Translations under genes and position numbers: made by a program
Notes under the pieces: model-generated
Told to the model about the DNA's origin: nothing
Database searches by the model: none
Seen by the model: only the letters and a program-made list of their open reading frames with translations
From: Prunella strophiata
Taxonomy: Eukaryota; Chordata; Aves; Passeriformes; Prunellidae
DNA: 64,000 bases
Assembly (NCBI GenBank): GCA_036583965.1
Contig: JAZBQD010000034.1
Coordinates: 14,011,040-14,075,039 of the forward strand
Reading direction: 5' to 3'
Shown: piece by piece, positions 12,231-23,900 of the stretch
Numbering within the stretch: position 1 is the stretch's first letter
How the letters are laid out: the number at the start of each line of letters is the position of its first letter

Positions 12231-13099
12231 CTGCTCCCTGTGTGCATTCTATTTGAAGAGCAAGTCTCCGGACTTAAAACACTTGGTGCCAAGAATTTTA
12301 AATAAAAATTAATAATAAAATGTATTTAGCATGGATCAGGCATGACAAAAAATCCTGAAATAAGCTCTTTCACCAAGTAAGTTCTTCCACACATGAAGAT
12401 TATGATGGTGTGGTACAGTTTTTCTGCCTTTCAGGTGCAAATCCCTGGAAGCTGACCCTGGCCAGGCTCAAGGATGATTTTGTGATTTAACTCCTATTAT
12501 GTCACTCATTTTCCATCTTTGAGATTTTTCACAGCTGTGTGATTCCAACCTGGGATAAAAGATCATTTTAAATACAAGTGTTCAAAAATGCTCTAAAAGG
12601 TCCACTATTTTTTTTTTTTTTTATCAGTTAGAGGAGGGAAAAAATATCAGCCATAAAAAGCCACTTGAAAATGTGAATTAGCCTTATGAAGAGTGAGACC
12701 AAATTTCTGCAGTGATACAATTCAGCTTTTGAACTGACATCTCTGGGACTGTGAACTTCCTGACAGTGCCACTAGGTACTGAGCTGGGATTTTGGGCCTA
12801 GGGTTAGAATATTATTTACTAAATTTATTATTTGTCAAGCATGTAGTAAGCATTACCTGAGAAAATAGTGTCAGGGTCAGGAAAGCTTTTTTGCAGCTTT
12901 ATCTGAGCCTGCTGAAGGGACAGTGGGAAGGTGCTACAGAGTGAAGGAACCCTGTAACTCCTGAACTTGCAGCAACTGCCCAGCTTTGATGAGCAGAACA
13001 CTCCATGAAGGCTCCTGGCTCATACATGGGACTGACCCCAGACAAGGTTTCACCGAAGAAGCCCAGGCAGGTTCACACGTGTGCCTTGGGGCGGTGCTG
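12231..13099. other. Intergenic spacer between SLC22A4-like and SLC22A5
   Basis: Contains extra AATAAA motifs (12301, 12314) and a T-run near 12609. No gene or RNA was recognised. Confidence 0.5.
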
Positions 13100-13245
13100 G
13101 AGTCCCGGTCCCTGGAGGTGTCTGAGGGAGGACTGGAAGCGGCACCCGGTGACACGATGGAAGTCACAAGATGCTCTTCCGTCATAGGTCGGACGCGATG
13201 ATCTGCGGAGTCCTTTCCAACCTCATGGACTATAATTCATCTCTA
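13100..13245 (+). mobile_element. CR1 LINE 3' fragment
   Basis: Reads like the CR1 3' end: 'gtccctggaggtgtctgagg', 'cataggtcggacgcgatgat' and 'cctttccaacctcatggac'. It is 5'-truncated, sense to the + strand, and abuts the CpG island. Confidence 0.7.
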
Positions 13246-13502
13246 CTTTGGTTTTTGAATTCTTTGGGCAGTAAATACGAGATCCGACGCCTGAATTAAT
13301 TAAAGGCCGTTCCTGACCACAAGTCACGAAGGGAGGGGGGAGGGGACCCGCCCCCCAGGGGAGCCTGTCCCCCAGGGGAGCCTGTCCCCCAGCCGTGGGC
13401 CGGGCGGGAGCAGGGAAGCGGCGCAGGCCCGGAGCGGAGCCCCGCGCTGAGGGCCGGGAGCAGGGGCGGGCTCGGTGCCCGCCCGCCGCAGCCCGCGTGT
13501 GG

Positions 13503-14349
13503 CACAGCGGCGGCACAGCGGCGGCACAGCGGCGGCACAGCGGCGGCACAGCGGCGGCACAGCGGCGGCACAGCGGCGGCACAGCGGCGGCACAGCGGCG
13601 GCACAGCGGCGGCACAGCGGCGGCACAGCGGCGGCACAGCGGCGGCACAGCGGCGGCACAGCGGCGGCACAGCGGCGGCACAGCGGCGGCACAGCGGCGG
13701 CACAGCGGCGGCACAGCGGCGGCACAGCGGCGGCACAGCGGCGGCACAGCGGCGGCACAGCGGCGGCACAGCGGCGGCACAGCGGCGGCACAGCGGCGGC
13801 ACAGCGGCGGCACAGCGGCGGCACAGCGGCGGCACAGCGGCGGCACAGCGGCGGCACAGCGGCGGCACAGCGGCGGCACAGCGGCGGCACAGCGGCGGCA
13901 CAGCGGCGGCACAGCGGCGGCACAGCGGCGGCACAGCGGCGGCACAGCGGCGGCACAGCGGCGGCACAGCGGCGGCACAGCGGCGGCACAGCGGCGGCAC
14001 AGCGGCGGCACAGCGGCGGCACAGCGGCGGCACAGCGGCGGCACAGCGGCGGCACAGCGGCGGCACAGCGGCGGCACAGCGGCGGCACAGCGGCGGCACA
14101 GCGGCGGCACAGCGGCGGCACAGCGGCGGCACAGCGGCGGCACAGCGGCGGCACAGCGGCGGCACAGCGGCGGCACAGCGGCGGCACAGCGGCGGCACAG
14201 CGGCGGCACAGCGGCGGCACAGCGGCGGCACAGCGGCGGCACAGCGGCGGCACAGCGGCGGCACAGCGGCGGCACAGCGGCGGCACAGCGGCGGCACAGC
14301 GGCGGCACAGCGGCGGCACAGCGGCGGCACAGCGGCGGCACAGCGGCGG
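13503..14349. repeat. 11-bp minisatellite, 77 copies (CACAGCGGCGG)n
   Basis: Unit CACAGCGGCGG repeats without visible variation for 847 bp, exactly 77 units. Each unit has two CpGs (about 154 in the array). Because 11 is not a multiple of 3 and no frame has a stop, it creates long open frames on both strands; these are artefacts of the repeat. It lies 189 bp upstream of the SLC22A5 ATG. Confidence 0.97.
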
Positions 14350-14538
14350 CAAGCCCCCGCCGCGCCCCCGGGCGGAGCGCCCCGGGCCCTGCCTCCGCCG
14401 GGCCGGCCCCACCTGCGGGCCGCGGGCAAACCCCGCCCAGGCCGGCCCATGGCGCGGGGCTGCGCGGCCGGGCCGGGCCGCCGCTTCCTGCCCGCGCCAC
14501 ACTGAGCCGCGGCACCGCGGCCGCAGCTCGGCCGCGCC

Positions 14539-14931
14539 ATGCGCGACTACGACGCGGCCACCGCCTTCCTGGGCGAGTGGGGCCGCTTCCAGCGCCTCGT
14601 CTTCTTTCTGCTCAGCGCCAGCATCATTCCCAATGGCTTCAACGGCCTCTCCATCGTGTTCCTGGCCGGCACGCCCGAGCACCGGTGCGTCGTGCCCCGC
14701 GGGGCCAACCTGAGCGACGAGTGGCGCAACGCCAGCATCCCGCTGGAGCTGCGGGGCGGGCAGGAGGTGCCGAGCCGCTGCCGCCGCTACCGCCTGGCCG
14801 CGCTCGCCAACTTCTCGGCGCTGGGGCTGCGACCCGGCTCCGACGTGGAGCTGGAGGCGCTGGAGCAGGAGCCGTGCCTGGACGGCTGGGAGTACAGCCG
14901 CGATGTCTATCGCTCCACCATCGTCACCGAG
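14539..14931 (+). CDS. SLC22A5: SLC22A5 exon 1
   Basis: 393 bp, 131 codons, ending ACCGAG before donor gtgcgc. It encodes the cytoplasmic N-terminus ([20 protein letters not shown]), TM1 and the extracellular loop with sequons NLS (57), NAS (64) and NFS (91) and conserved cysteines, ending RSTIVTE. Confidence 0.96.
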
Positions 14932-17900
14932 GTGCGCGGCCGCGGGAGCGGGAGGGGAATCCCGGGCAGCCCCGGAGAGCCGTGGGGTTATCGCAGTGCC
15001 CGTGCAGCTCCGCCGCGTTCTGCGCTTTCTGCCGGCACATTGATCTGCTGCTAAACCCACCATGCCGAGTTTATTTTGAGGTCTGCTGTTCACTTTCATT
15101 TGCATAAGAACGAGGAAGGAAACTTTTATAGTGAAGGTGGTGAGACACTGGAACAGGTTGTCCAGGGAGGTTGTGGATCCCCAGTGTTCAAGGCCAGGTT
15201 GGATAAGGCTTTGAGCAACCTGGTCTAGCGGGAGGTGTCCCTGTCCATGGCAGGGACTAGATGATCTTTATAAGGTCCATTCCAATCCCTTAACATTGTT
15301 TGTTTCTATAATGAGCTTCTAAGTGCAGCCTGTTTCTTTACCCAGTGAAACTGATCACACTGTGCAAATGCTTCTTGGTTCATCAGTATCTGTGCAAGGG
15401 GCTGGAGCAGGGTCAGCACTGCATTCAGCTTGCTTGGTGTGACCGAGATGTCTCTTTGAACATCAACAGTGTTTGTTTTCTTTCTTTAAAAAAAATAAAG
15501 GTGGTGGAACTCATAGAATCACAGGGTGGTTTGGGTTGGAAGGGGTCTTAAGGAACATCCAGTTCCACACCCCTGGCATGGGCAGGAACACCTTCCACTG
15601 GACCAGGTTGTTCCAAGCCCTGTTCAATCTTGCCTTGAACACTTGTAGGGATGGGGCATTCATAGCTTCTCCAGACAGCCTGTGCCAATGTGTCACCACT
15701 GTCACGGTTTGGAGTCATCCTGAGTTGTGCAAGATACATGGGTTGGGGAGGCCTGGTTTGATGCTTTATTCAAAGGACCCTGAACTTTGCTGTGTGCCCA
15801 CGGTGCCTCTGCTTTGTCCCTGTGCTCACGTGCTGGGACAGCTCATGTTTGTGTCTGTGCAGGTACACCTCTTGATTCAAGTCTGGGGTGTGGCCAGCCT
15901 ACCAAAGGTGAAGTTGTGCTGATTGTCACTCTGCTTTCAGAAGAAAGCTGTCCAGACCCACAGGGGCAGGTTGACTTAAGAAGCAAGGAAATGGATTTTG
16001 AGAAGTACTTTTGAGGAATACTTGGATTTCAATACAAGTGTAGGCCTTTTTCAGAAGGCTTACAAAGTTACAATGTACAGTCCCATTGCCTGGACATGAG
16101 TTTTATGGAGCTGGAGCTCCATAAAAAATCTGCCATGATTTCTTGTTTTGCAAACTGGGTTGTGATCAGTGTTTGGGTAGTGATGGGTGTGAGTGCTAAA
16201 TGACCATAAGCTGATCTGGGCACAGAGGACTAAGGTGACTTGGGGAAGAGGAGCCGTGTCAGCACAAGGGAGGATTAGAAATGGGGACACAGGAGTTGTT
16301 GGAAACTCAGTCAAGGGTTTGAATGATTCTGACAAGTGCAAGGCATTGCCTCATCTGTTCCTAAAGAATTGCTGTCTTACTGGAGAGGAAAGCTGCTCGG
16401 AATGTCTCAGCTCCAGTCCTTGCTGAAATGCAGTGTTGTGAAAGGCTGAGCACTCTCAGGGCAGTGTAAGGCAGTTGGCATCTTTGTGGGCAGGTCTCTT
16501 TCACAGGGGGGCACATGGCTGTTCTGAGTGCTGTGCTAGGATGGTTATCCTGGCTTAGATGTGGTGCTTTGTCTTTAGAGCTTCACTCAGCTTTGGCTTG
16601 ATGTTAATGAAAATGTCTTGAGCTCTTGGAGTATCGTCCAGGAGTTTTACAATCTGTAAGAAAAGGGAGCTGCTCACACAGTGCTGAGACTGCCCAGCCC
16701 TGGCTCCTTGTCTGTGTGACTTGGCAGATGTCCCGTGTCCGTGGGAGGCAATGTTTGTCTGCCCAGGCATCATGCACTGAGGCAGTATTTTTTTCTCATC
16801 TAATATTAATGCTTCTGAGGGAGTTTTGCAAGAGCTGTGGCCTTTCACACACTTACAGGTTTTCAGTGTTTAACTTGTTTAATTTCTTGGCTTGGTGGTG
16901 CTGCTTTTATGATTAACTAATCTTGTGTTTAGTTGCATATCTCTAACTTGTTGAATAATCATGAGGACCTTTGTCCCAGATTTCCATAGCTGACACTGGG
17001 AGGGGGAAGGGGGATTTTTTTTTTTTAAAGAAAGGTTTTTGCTGAATCTCTCATGACTTTAGAGAAACCTTGTTTATGGTTCTGCTTTTCAGGGGAGACT
17101 TAAAACATTCAGTTCTCTTTCATATGAAGGGACACTTTCTTTTCTCACAGACTAACAACAGAAGGTTGTTATTAGCCAGTCTGCAGTATTTAACCAGCTC
17201 CAGTGTAACAAAATCCCTTTCTGTCTTTTATTTTTTGAAATGCTGTAGCTCAGGGCATAAGAAGGGCTTTATTTTGGCTCAAGAAGCCGACTGTGTCATT
17301 CTAATTCCTCCATAAGTCCTGTAAAAAAATGAATGTAGGAGTAGTAAAAGTTCATACATGGTAGTAAAAGGACTAAACCAGGAGTAATTAAGGGAAAAGA
17401 TTAACTTCTGCCAGTCATGGCTGTTATGGGGCTTTACCAGGAGTAGAATTGAGCAGTGGAGTTAAGGGCATGAGTGCACTAGAAATATGATATAATGAGG
17501 TGTTAGATGATACATGAGTCAGAACATTTTAGTTCACACAAGAGTAATTCTTAAACAGTGAACCATAATCAGGTGCTGATTTTTGGATACACTTATTCAT
17601 CCTCAGCTTCTAAGAAGGTGTTGTATTGTTCATCAGTTTGAAATCAGTGCAGGTGCTGTATGCCAGATTTGCATGCTTTGTGTCTGTTTTGCTATTGGCA
17701 GACTTTAGGGCCTGCTGGCTTTTGCAGGGGAAGGATGCACGTGGGGGAATTGCCAGGTGTCTAGAGGCTGGTTAGGTGCAGGGCTGGTGCTCCATCCTGT
17801 GTGGGTGTTCAGAGAGACAACGTTCTGGGCAGAGACAAGGGCCCAGAGGTTTCCAATCTCTGCACCCCAGGGATTCAAGTCCCTGCTGTGCTGTCAGACC

Positions 17901-20900
17901 ACAGTCCCTGGAGATGAGTGGGTTATGCCAGGGCTTCAGGAAGCAAGGGGACACTGCAGCAGTGACATGTGCAGGACACAAATGAGCTCTGGGGCACAGC
18001 TGGTTATCCAGAGGTTTTGATGTTCACCCTGTTGGAAGGCAGAGGGATGTATTGTTTCACTTTGCCAAAATAAAAACACAGGCTTATGCTAGACGTTGTA
18101 ATTTACAGAGTCATAGAATCATAGAATGGTTTGGGTTTGGAGGGACCTTGAAGATCATCTACATCCAACCCCCCTGGCATGGGCAGGGACACCTTCCTCT
18201 AGAGCAGGCTGTTGCAGGAGTGGGGCCAGCAGCTGGATTGTAAATCAGCCCTGTGTCATCCAGGTTCAGCTCTCACCCAGCTCTTCATTAATGTTAGTCG
18301 CCTCCATTATTCATCATCTTTTAAAACAGGTGCTTCTTTTTCATTGTTGTAGGTTAATATCTGCTTTTCATTGTGGCTGAAGTTCATAACTTTGCAGCCC
18401 TGGGAGCTGAAAAAGCATTTTGCACCTTTGAAAAAGCTTAGTATTACAAGTCTTGTCAGAAGAAGGAAAAGAAAGTCTGGGTTTCATTTAATGAGTAAAT
18501 ACAAATGTCTGACAGATAAACAAAGGTGTTTGTAAAATGCTGGGTTTTTCAAGGTGTGATTTAAAAAGCACAGAATGCAGTAGTGTTTGGAATTGTACAA
18601 AGTACAGCTGTTTCTGACATCACAACATAAAGTAAGATTAATATTGTTAAAGAATAATGGGCCTGCAGTTGATATGTTAAATGGAAACAGTGCTCTTTTA
18701 GAGGCACTGTGGACAGTTAGTGACAAGGTAAAATTCCCTTTATGTTGCCTTTACTTTTAAATTCAAACTCACCTCTGGTGTTGGCAGTGTCCTGTTTCCT
18801 TTTTCTCCAGCCATCTCAAAAATGTGATGTATGGGGAACAGTTCCATTTCTGCACTGGAATTGTAAAATATTTGGCAATTTCCTTCCTGTTCTATGCAAG
18901 CTTTATCTCTGTAAAAATGTAAAACAACTAGAGGAGGGAAAATTAAGCAGAATGTGTATTTTGTATACACAGACTTCTGTTTGCTTTAGATAATGTTTCA
19001 ATGTAACATCTAGACCTTTTAAGTATTTGGAATATACAAATGTGTTTTTAGAGGAAAGGGTGTTTAATAACACTCACAGCTCTCAAGTAAGCAGAGAACA
19101 CTTGTATGGATACAAACAAAATCAGATTCAGCATCAAAGGTTGTCAGTACTTGGTTGTGAGACTGAGATTTTTTGAAGAACCTGCCTCTACTTGCTGAGA
19201 GAAGCAAGTGGAAGGAGAGAATACAGGGTACTGGGCCAGCTTCAAAAAGTCTTGATTTTTAAAAAGAAAATATTAATACATGGAACTAGCCACTTAATTT
19301 TTCAATTATACATGTTATTCTGAGCAAGACAGGAAAAGAGTTTTAAAAAATAAAGGAATGTGAAGACACAGTATCTTATAGCTGTAAAAATTATTTTGTC
19401 TATAGGGCTCTTCCTTGTAAGACAGGAGTATAACCAGTTGAGGCTCTCGAAGGTTTGTATTTGTCACAGTCCAGCTTTGTTTAGGGTTCTTGTAGTGGCA
19501 CTAGGGAAGGGTCTTGAGTTTGTGGGAGGGAGGAGATGTGATGGTGTAATTTATAGAGTTTTTATTCTTCTCAGTTTTGTCATGGGCTTGCCTTTCTAGT
19601 AAGGGATTTGAGACATGGTTCCAGGCAGCTGGCATGTAAGAGATTAAGCAGAATTTGGAATGCCCTCTCCTAGAGGGGTGTGTAAGTGATGACTGTGAGT
19701 GCCTGGGACTGTTTGATACTCAGGCCCCAAACCTGTGCTTGAGAAGCAACTGCTTTGGTCCCCCTGCCTTCTAACCCAAGCTGTCCACATTCCTGGCCAT
19801 CTCCATAGTCTGTCCTCTTTTCCCCATCCCCTCTTCCCAGCTGTCCTCACCAGTGACTGGCATCAGCCAAGGATCTGCTTGTGGAGGTGCACAAGCACAG
19901 CTCAGCTCCAGCACACAAGTGAGCATTTGTGCTGGGTGTGAGGCTGCTGACAGACATCACCCCAGCCTGATGAACAGCCTGGGAAGTAGAAAAATCACAA
20001 AATATTTATAAGATGAGTAAGAAGACAAGTTTAAACTGCAAGAGAGGATGTCCTAAAGTTATAACAAAATAGATCAAGAATGCTCTGTTCTGTTGGGTAC
20101 CAGTGGTGAGCAGCTCAATGCTTCAAAATCAGTAGCTGCTCTTCGAAAACAGAGTGGAAATATTTTTCTCCTGTTTGAAGGCCAGATACCTTGCTGAGGT
20201 TAACCTTATCTTGTTCACTGGGGCAAAGGCTGTTACAGCTAGCAGGCTAGTTCAAAAGATACTAAGGAGTGAAAACATTATTTTAGAGCACTAGGTCACG
20301 GTATGCTGTGTCCAAACAGCACTACCAGCAGCAGGGGTTGATTAGTAACTACTCCTGGGACACTTGCTCTTTGCCATGCTGATCTAGCAGTGTTGTCTTG
20401 GTGACTTCCTCTTGGACAATGTGCAGTTGAGGGAAGGGTATGGTTGCAAAATGATTCTGGAGGGATGATGCTATCATCACTGACAAGCAGTGTAATAGAC
20501 CTTATAGGTGTGTCATTAATGAGTTGAAGACCTCAACATTTATTTACTGGGGCAAAGGGTAACAGACCTTAGAATCCCTTTGTTCTAATTGTTGTGCTTC
20601 TGTGGAGTTTGTAAATAACTGGTATTGTACAACCAAGGTAGTTCTACTTTGGAAATTTGATGTTGAAGTTCACTTTGATGCCTGGTTCAAGTGGTCTTCA
20701 GCTTGACAGCTCCTCACTGTGCTTTAACAGAGAGGCCAGAAAAACAAGCTGGTAATCATTGCCACATTTGAATGCCCAGTATGTTTCCACCTGCCAATGC
20801 AAGAAGGCTTTGGCAGAGCTGTGCTAAACATTTTAATACCATGAACTTTTCCAAGAAAGGTCTCCACCTCAGTGATCTGAAGAAAACGTTTGTAATAGGA

Positions 20901-23900
20901 CACAAACACACCGGTGTCTGGAAATCCAAGTGTTGTTCAAGCCTTGTGCCAAAGTGCAGGGTGTAGGACAGATGAAAGGAGATGGTGGATTCACAGGCAC
21001 AGGGTGATCAGCTGGAAAATAATGATCTCTTTAGTAATGACAGACTAATCACCGAGACAGATTTTAGTTCTGTTATTGAGGATGTCTGACTGCAGTAGTT
21101 GATGCAAAGATAACTTCTTGTGAGTAGGCAAGTCTTTATAACAGCAGGATTTGGATTTGTGGTGTTTGTTTCTCTGGTAGGTTTTATCATATAAAGGCAT
21201 AGGAATGATAACCACTGAAACCTTTGGCCTGTATAAATTGTAAATTTGATAACAATCATTTGCTGGTATTTCTAAGTAGCCAGGTATATTTTACTGAAGC
21301 TTCCAAGCTGGCTTAGCCTCTGTGGTCATGACAGGCTCAAACTTTCTGTAATCTATAATGAAGTATAGCATTTGTTGAAAAATACAGATTTAACTATAAA
21401 TGTTAATTATAGTTCATAATCTAAACAATGTGGATAACTGTAGTATGTTCAGTACTTTACCATGAGTGGGATACATTTGTTAACACAATGGAAAGCCACA
21501 GTTCTGGAAGGAACTTCTGTAGTGATGCCTAATTGATGGTAGAGGTGGGATGTGCTGGAGCACTGCCTGGAGTGCTGGTACCTGAGCTCCAGGTGCTGTG
21601 AGGCTGGGAAGGCCTGGGGAGGAAATGTTGAGGGTTATGATACCTGATAGAAGGAGAGATTTTTCAGACGTAAAACCACAAACAGATTTATCAATGGAGA
21701 GGTTATGAAATGACCTGGATACAGTTAAAAATTGGAAAAAGGTGCATATTGACCTTAAAAATAATAATGATGATGACTGTCTTATAAACATAAAGTAATG
21801 TAAGGGCTGGCAGCTAGAGTTAGACAGCTGATGAGAGTGTAGCCTGTGTGAATGACCATAATTCATCTCTGGAACAGTTCCCAGTTCTAATTCAAAACTG
21901 GATGCTATTCTATGAAATAACAATGGCTCAGTTGCATTTTGACACAGGAATCTGGCAGTGGAAGGCCATTGCTGGTGTTGTTCATTCTGTGCATAGCTTT
22001 AAGTGATCCTCCAGCCTTAAAACATGGACTAGGATGTAGTTGTAGCGTGGTTGTTAACAGGCTGAGGGCTGTGAGATTCCTGGAGTCAGAGGCTTAGTGC
22101 TGAGGAGATGGGGCTGGCAGACAGTGAACAGCAGTATTCCCATGTGTGGGACAAGGGATGAGATGATGGGGGAGCTGGAGCACACAGCAACTGCTGTGTG
22201 TTTATCATGGAGCAGATCAAAGCATTGAAGGGTGTTCCCTTTGATGAATTGAAAAAAATATACTCAATTATTGTAACTGGGGGACAAGGAGGATTAATTA
22301 TTCAGGTCAGGGTGAATATTTTCATTTCAGCCATTTCAATACCAATTAAAACCAAAAATTTTCCATTGCTAAAACATCAGAAGGGGCCTGGAGGAGTTGT
22401 TTGAATAACTACGCTCAGAAGGGTTTGGTCTCACATCACAAGCATCTGTTGCCTCCCAGTTCCTCTCCTGCAGGGCTGCAGCACCTGCCCTCTGGCAGCA
22501 GGTACTGGGAGAGCTCTGGGAAACTGGTTTTATGTTCTCCACTCTGAACATAGCTGTGAAGGAGGGGATGAAGGATCCCTGCTGGGTTTTGTCTGTTCTT
22601 CTAATATTTACACATTTTTTTCCCTGAGAAAACCAAAATAGAACTAAGAGTCTTTTAATAATAATTGTTTATGTAGATGGAAAAATAACACGAGTGCTGT
22701 TTCAAAAACATCTGACTGAACTGGGTAGGATCTTGAAAAATATTGAAGACTTTATTTAATAAATATTTTCTTTTATTCCTCATTTTTGTTTTAATCTTGG
22801 AAATCTTTGTTTGTTGAGTGTATATTTCAATTTGTATTTCAAAGATTCTAATTGAGGTTAGTTAGATTTCCAGTGAAGAATGAGCAGTCTCCTGTCTCCC
22901 AAAACCATATTAAAATGTAATAAGAAGGCTTTTTCTTTCTATTTTGTTGTTTCTATTGTTCAATTTTTCTTAAAATAGGAATGTGAATTTTTAATGGAAA
23001 ACATTACTGTATGCAGGGAAATCAAGTTTAGAAACTATTTACAAGGTCATGCAGTGACAAGACAAGGGGGAATGGCTTCATACGGACAGAGGGCAGTGTT
23101 ATATTGGATATTAGGAGGAAATTCTTCCCTATGAGGGTGGGCAGGGCCCTGGCACAGGGTGCCCAGAGAAGCTGTGGCTGCCCCATCCCTGGAAGTGTTC
23201 ACAGCCAGGTTGGACGGGGCTTGGAGCAACCTGGGATAGTGGAAAGTGTCCCTGGCCATGGCAGGGGGTTGAAATGAGATGGTCCTTAATGCCCCTTACA
23301 GCCCAAACTATTCTGTAATTCTCTTCTCATTCCTTCCAAACCCAGCTCAGCAGAGTTTAGGAGGGAGGGGAAATCCTGTTTATTAAAAGACTTTCCAATT
23401 CTGTCTCCCTGCAGTGGAATCTCGTATGTGCCAACGACTGGAAGGGACCCCTGAGCACCTCCCTGTTCTTTGTGGGTGTCCTGCTGGGATCTTTCATCTC
23501 AGGACAGCTCTCAGACAAGTAAAGTATATACACCAGAGCTGCTCTCTCTGTGATGCTCATTTGTAGGCATTTCTTGTACATCAGCTTTCCTGCTACTGTC
23601 TTTCTGCAACTGCTAACATGTCTGTTCTGTGACTGTCTAACCTGAGTGTACACAGAGTGTGTAGAGAAATGTGCTGAGCTAGAGCAGAATGTTACAAAGA
23701 TTGTTAGTAGGTGTCATCTACATCTGCTTGTTCTTGCAACAAAGTCACTCTACAGCAAACTGGTTTCTTATGCCAGAAAACAGGTGTTGGAGATGAGTTT
23801 TGTCTGGAAAAATCTGATAAATGACATTCTCTTTTATTTATTTATTTTGGACTATGTTCAGAGGGATCCCTGACACTTGGGGGGGGGGGGTTGGTTTGGT

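Larger units (their letters stand above)
13310..15010 (+). promoter_or_regulatory. CpG island / promoter of SLC22A5
   Basis: A very GC- and CpG-rich block spanning the 11-bp array, the region just upstream of the start codon and coding exon 1. No TATA box is obvious next to the start codon, consistent with a dispersed CpG-island promoter. The transcription start is inferred to lie here but cannot be placed; the array could be promoter or 5' UTR. Confidence 0.8.

Noticed and set aside
13223..15107. Very long open frames on both strands (400-590 codons) across 13.2-15.1 kb
   Set aside because: They are produced by the stop-free 11-bp repeat, which reads through in every frame. The only supported coding part is SLC22A5 exon 1 (14539-14931).
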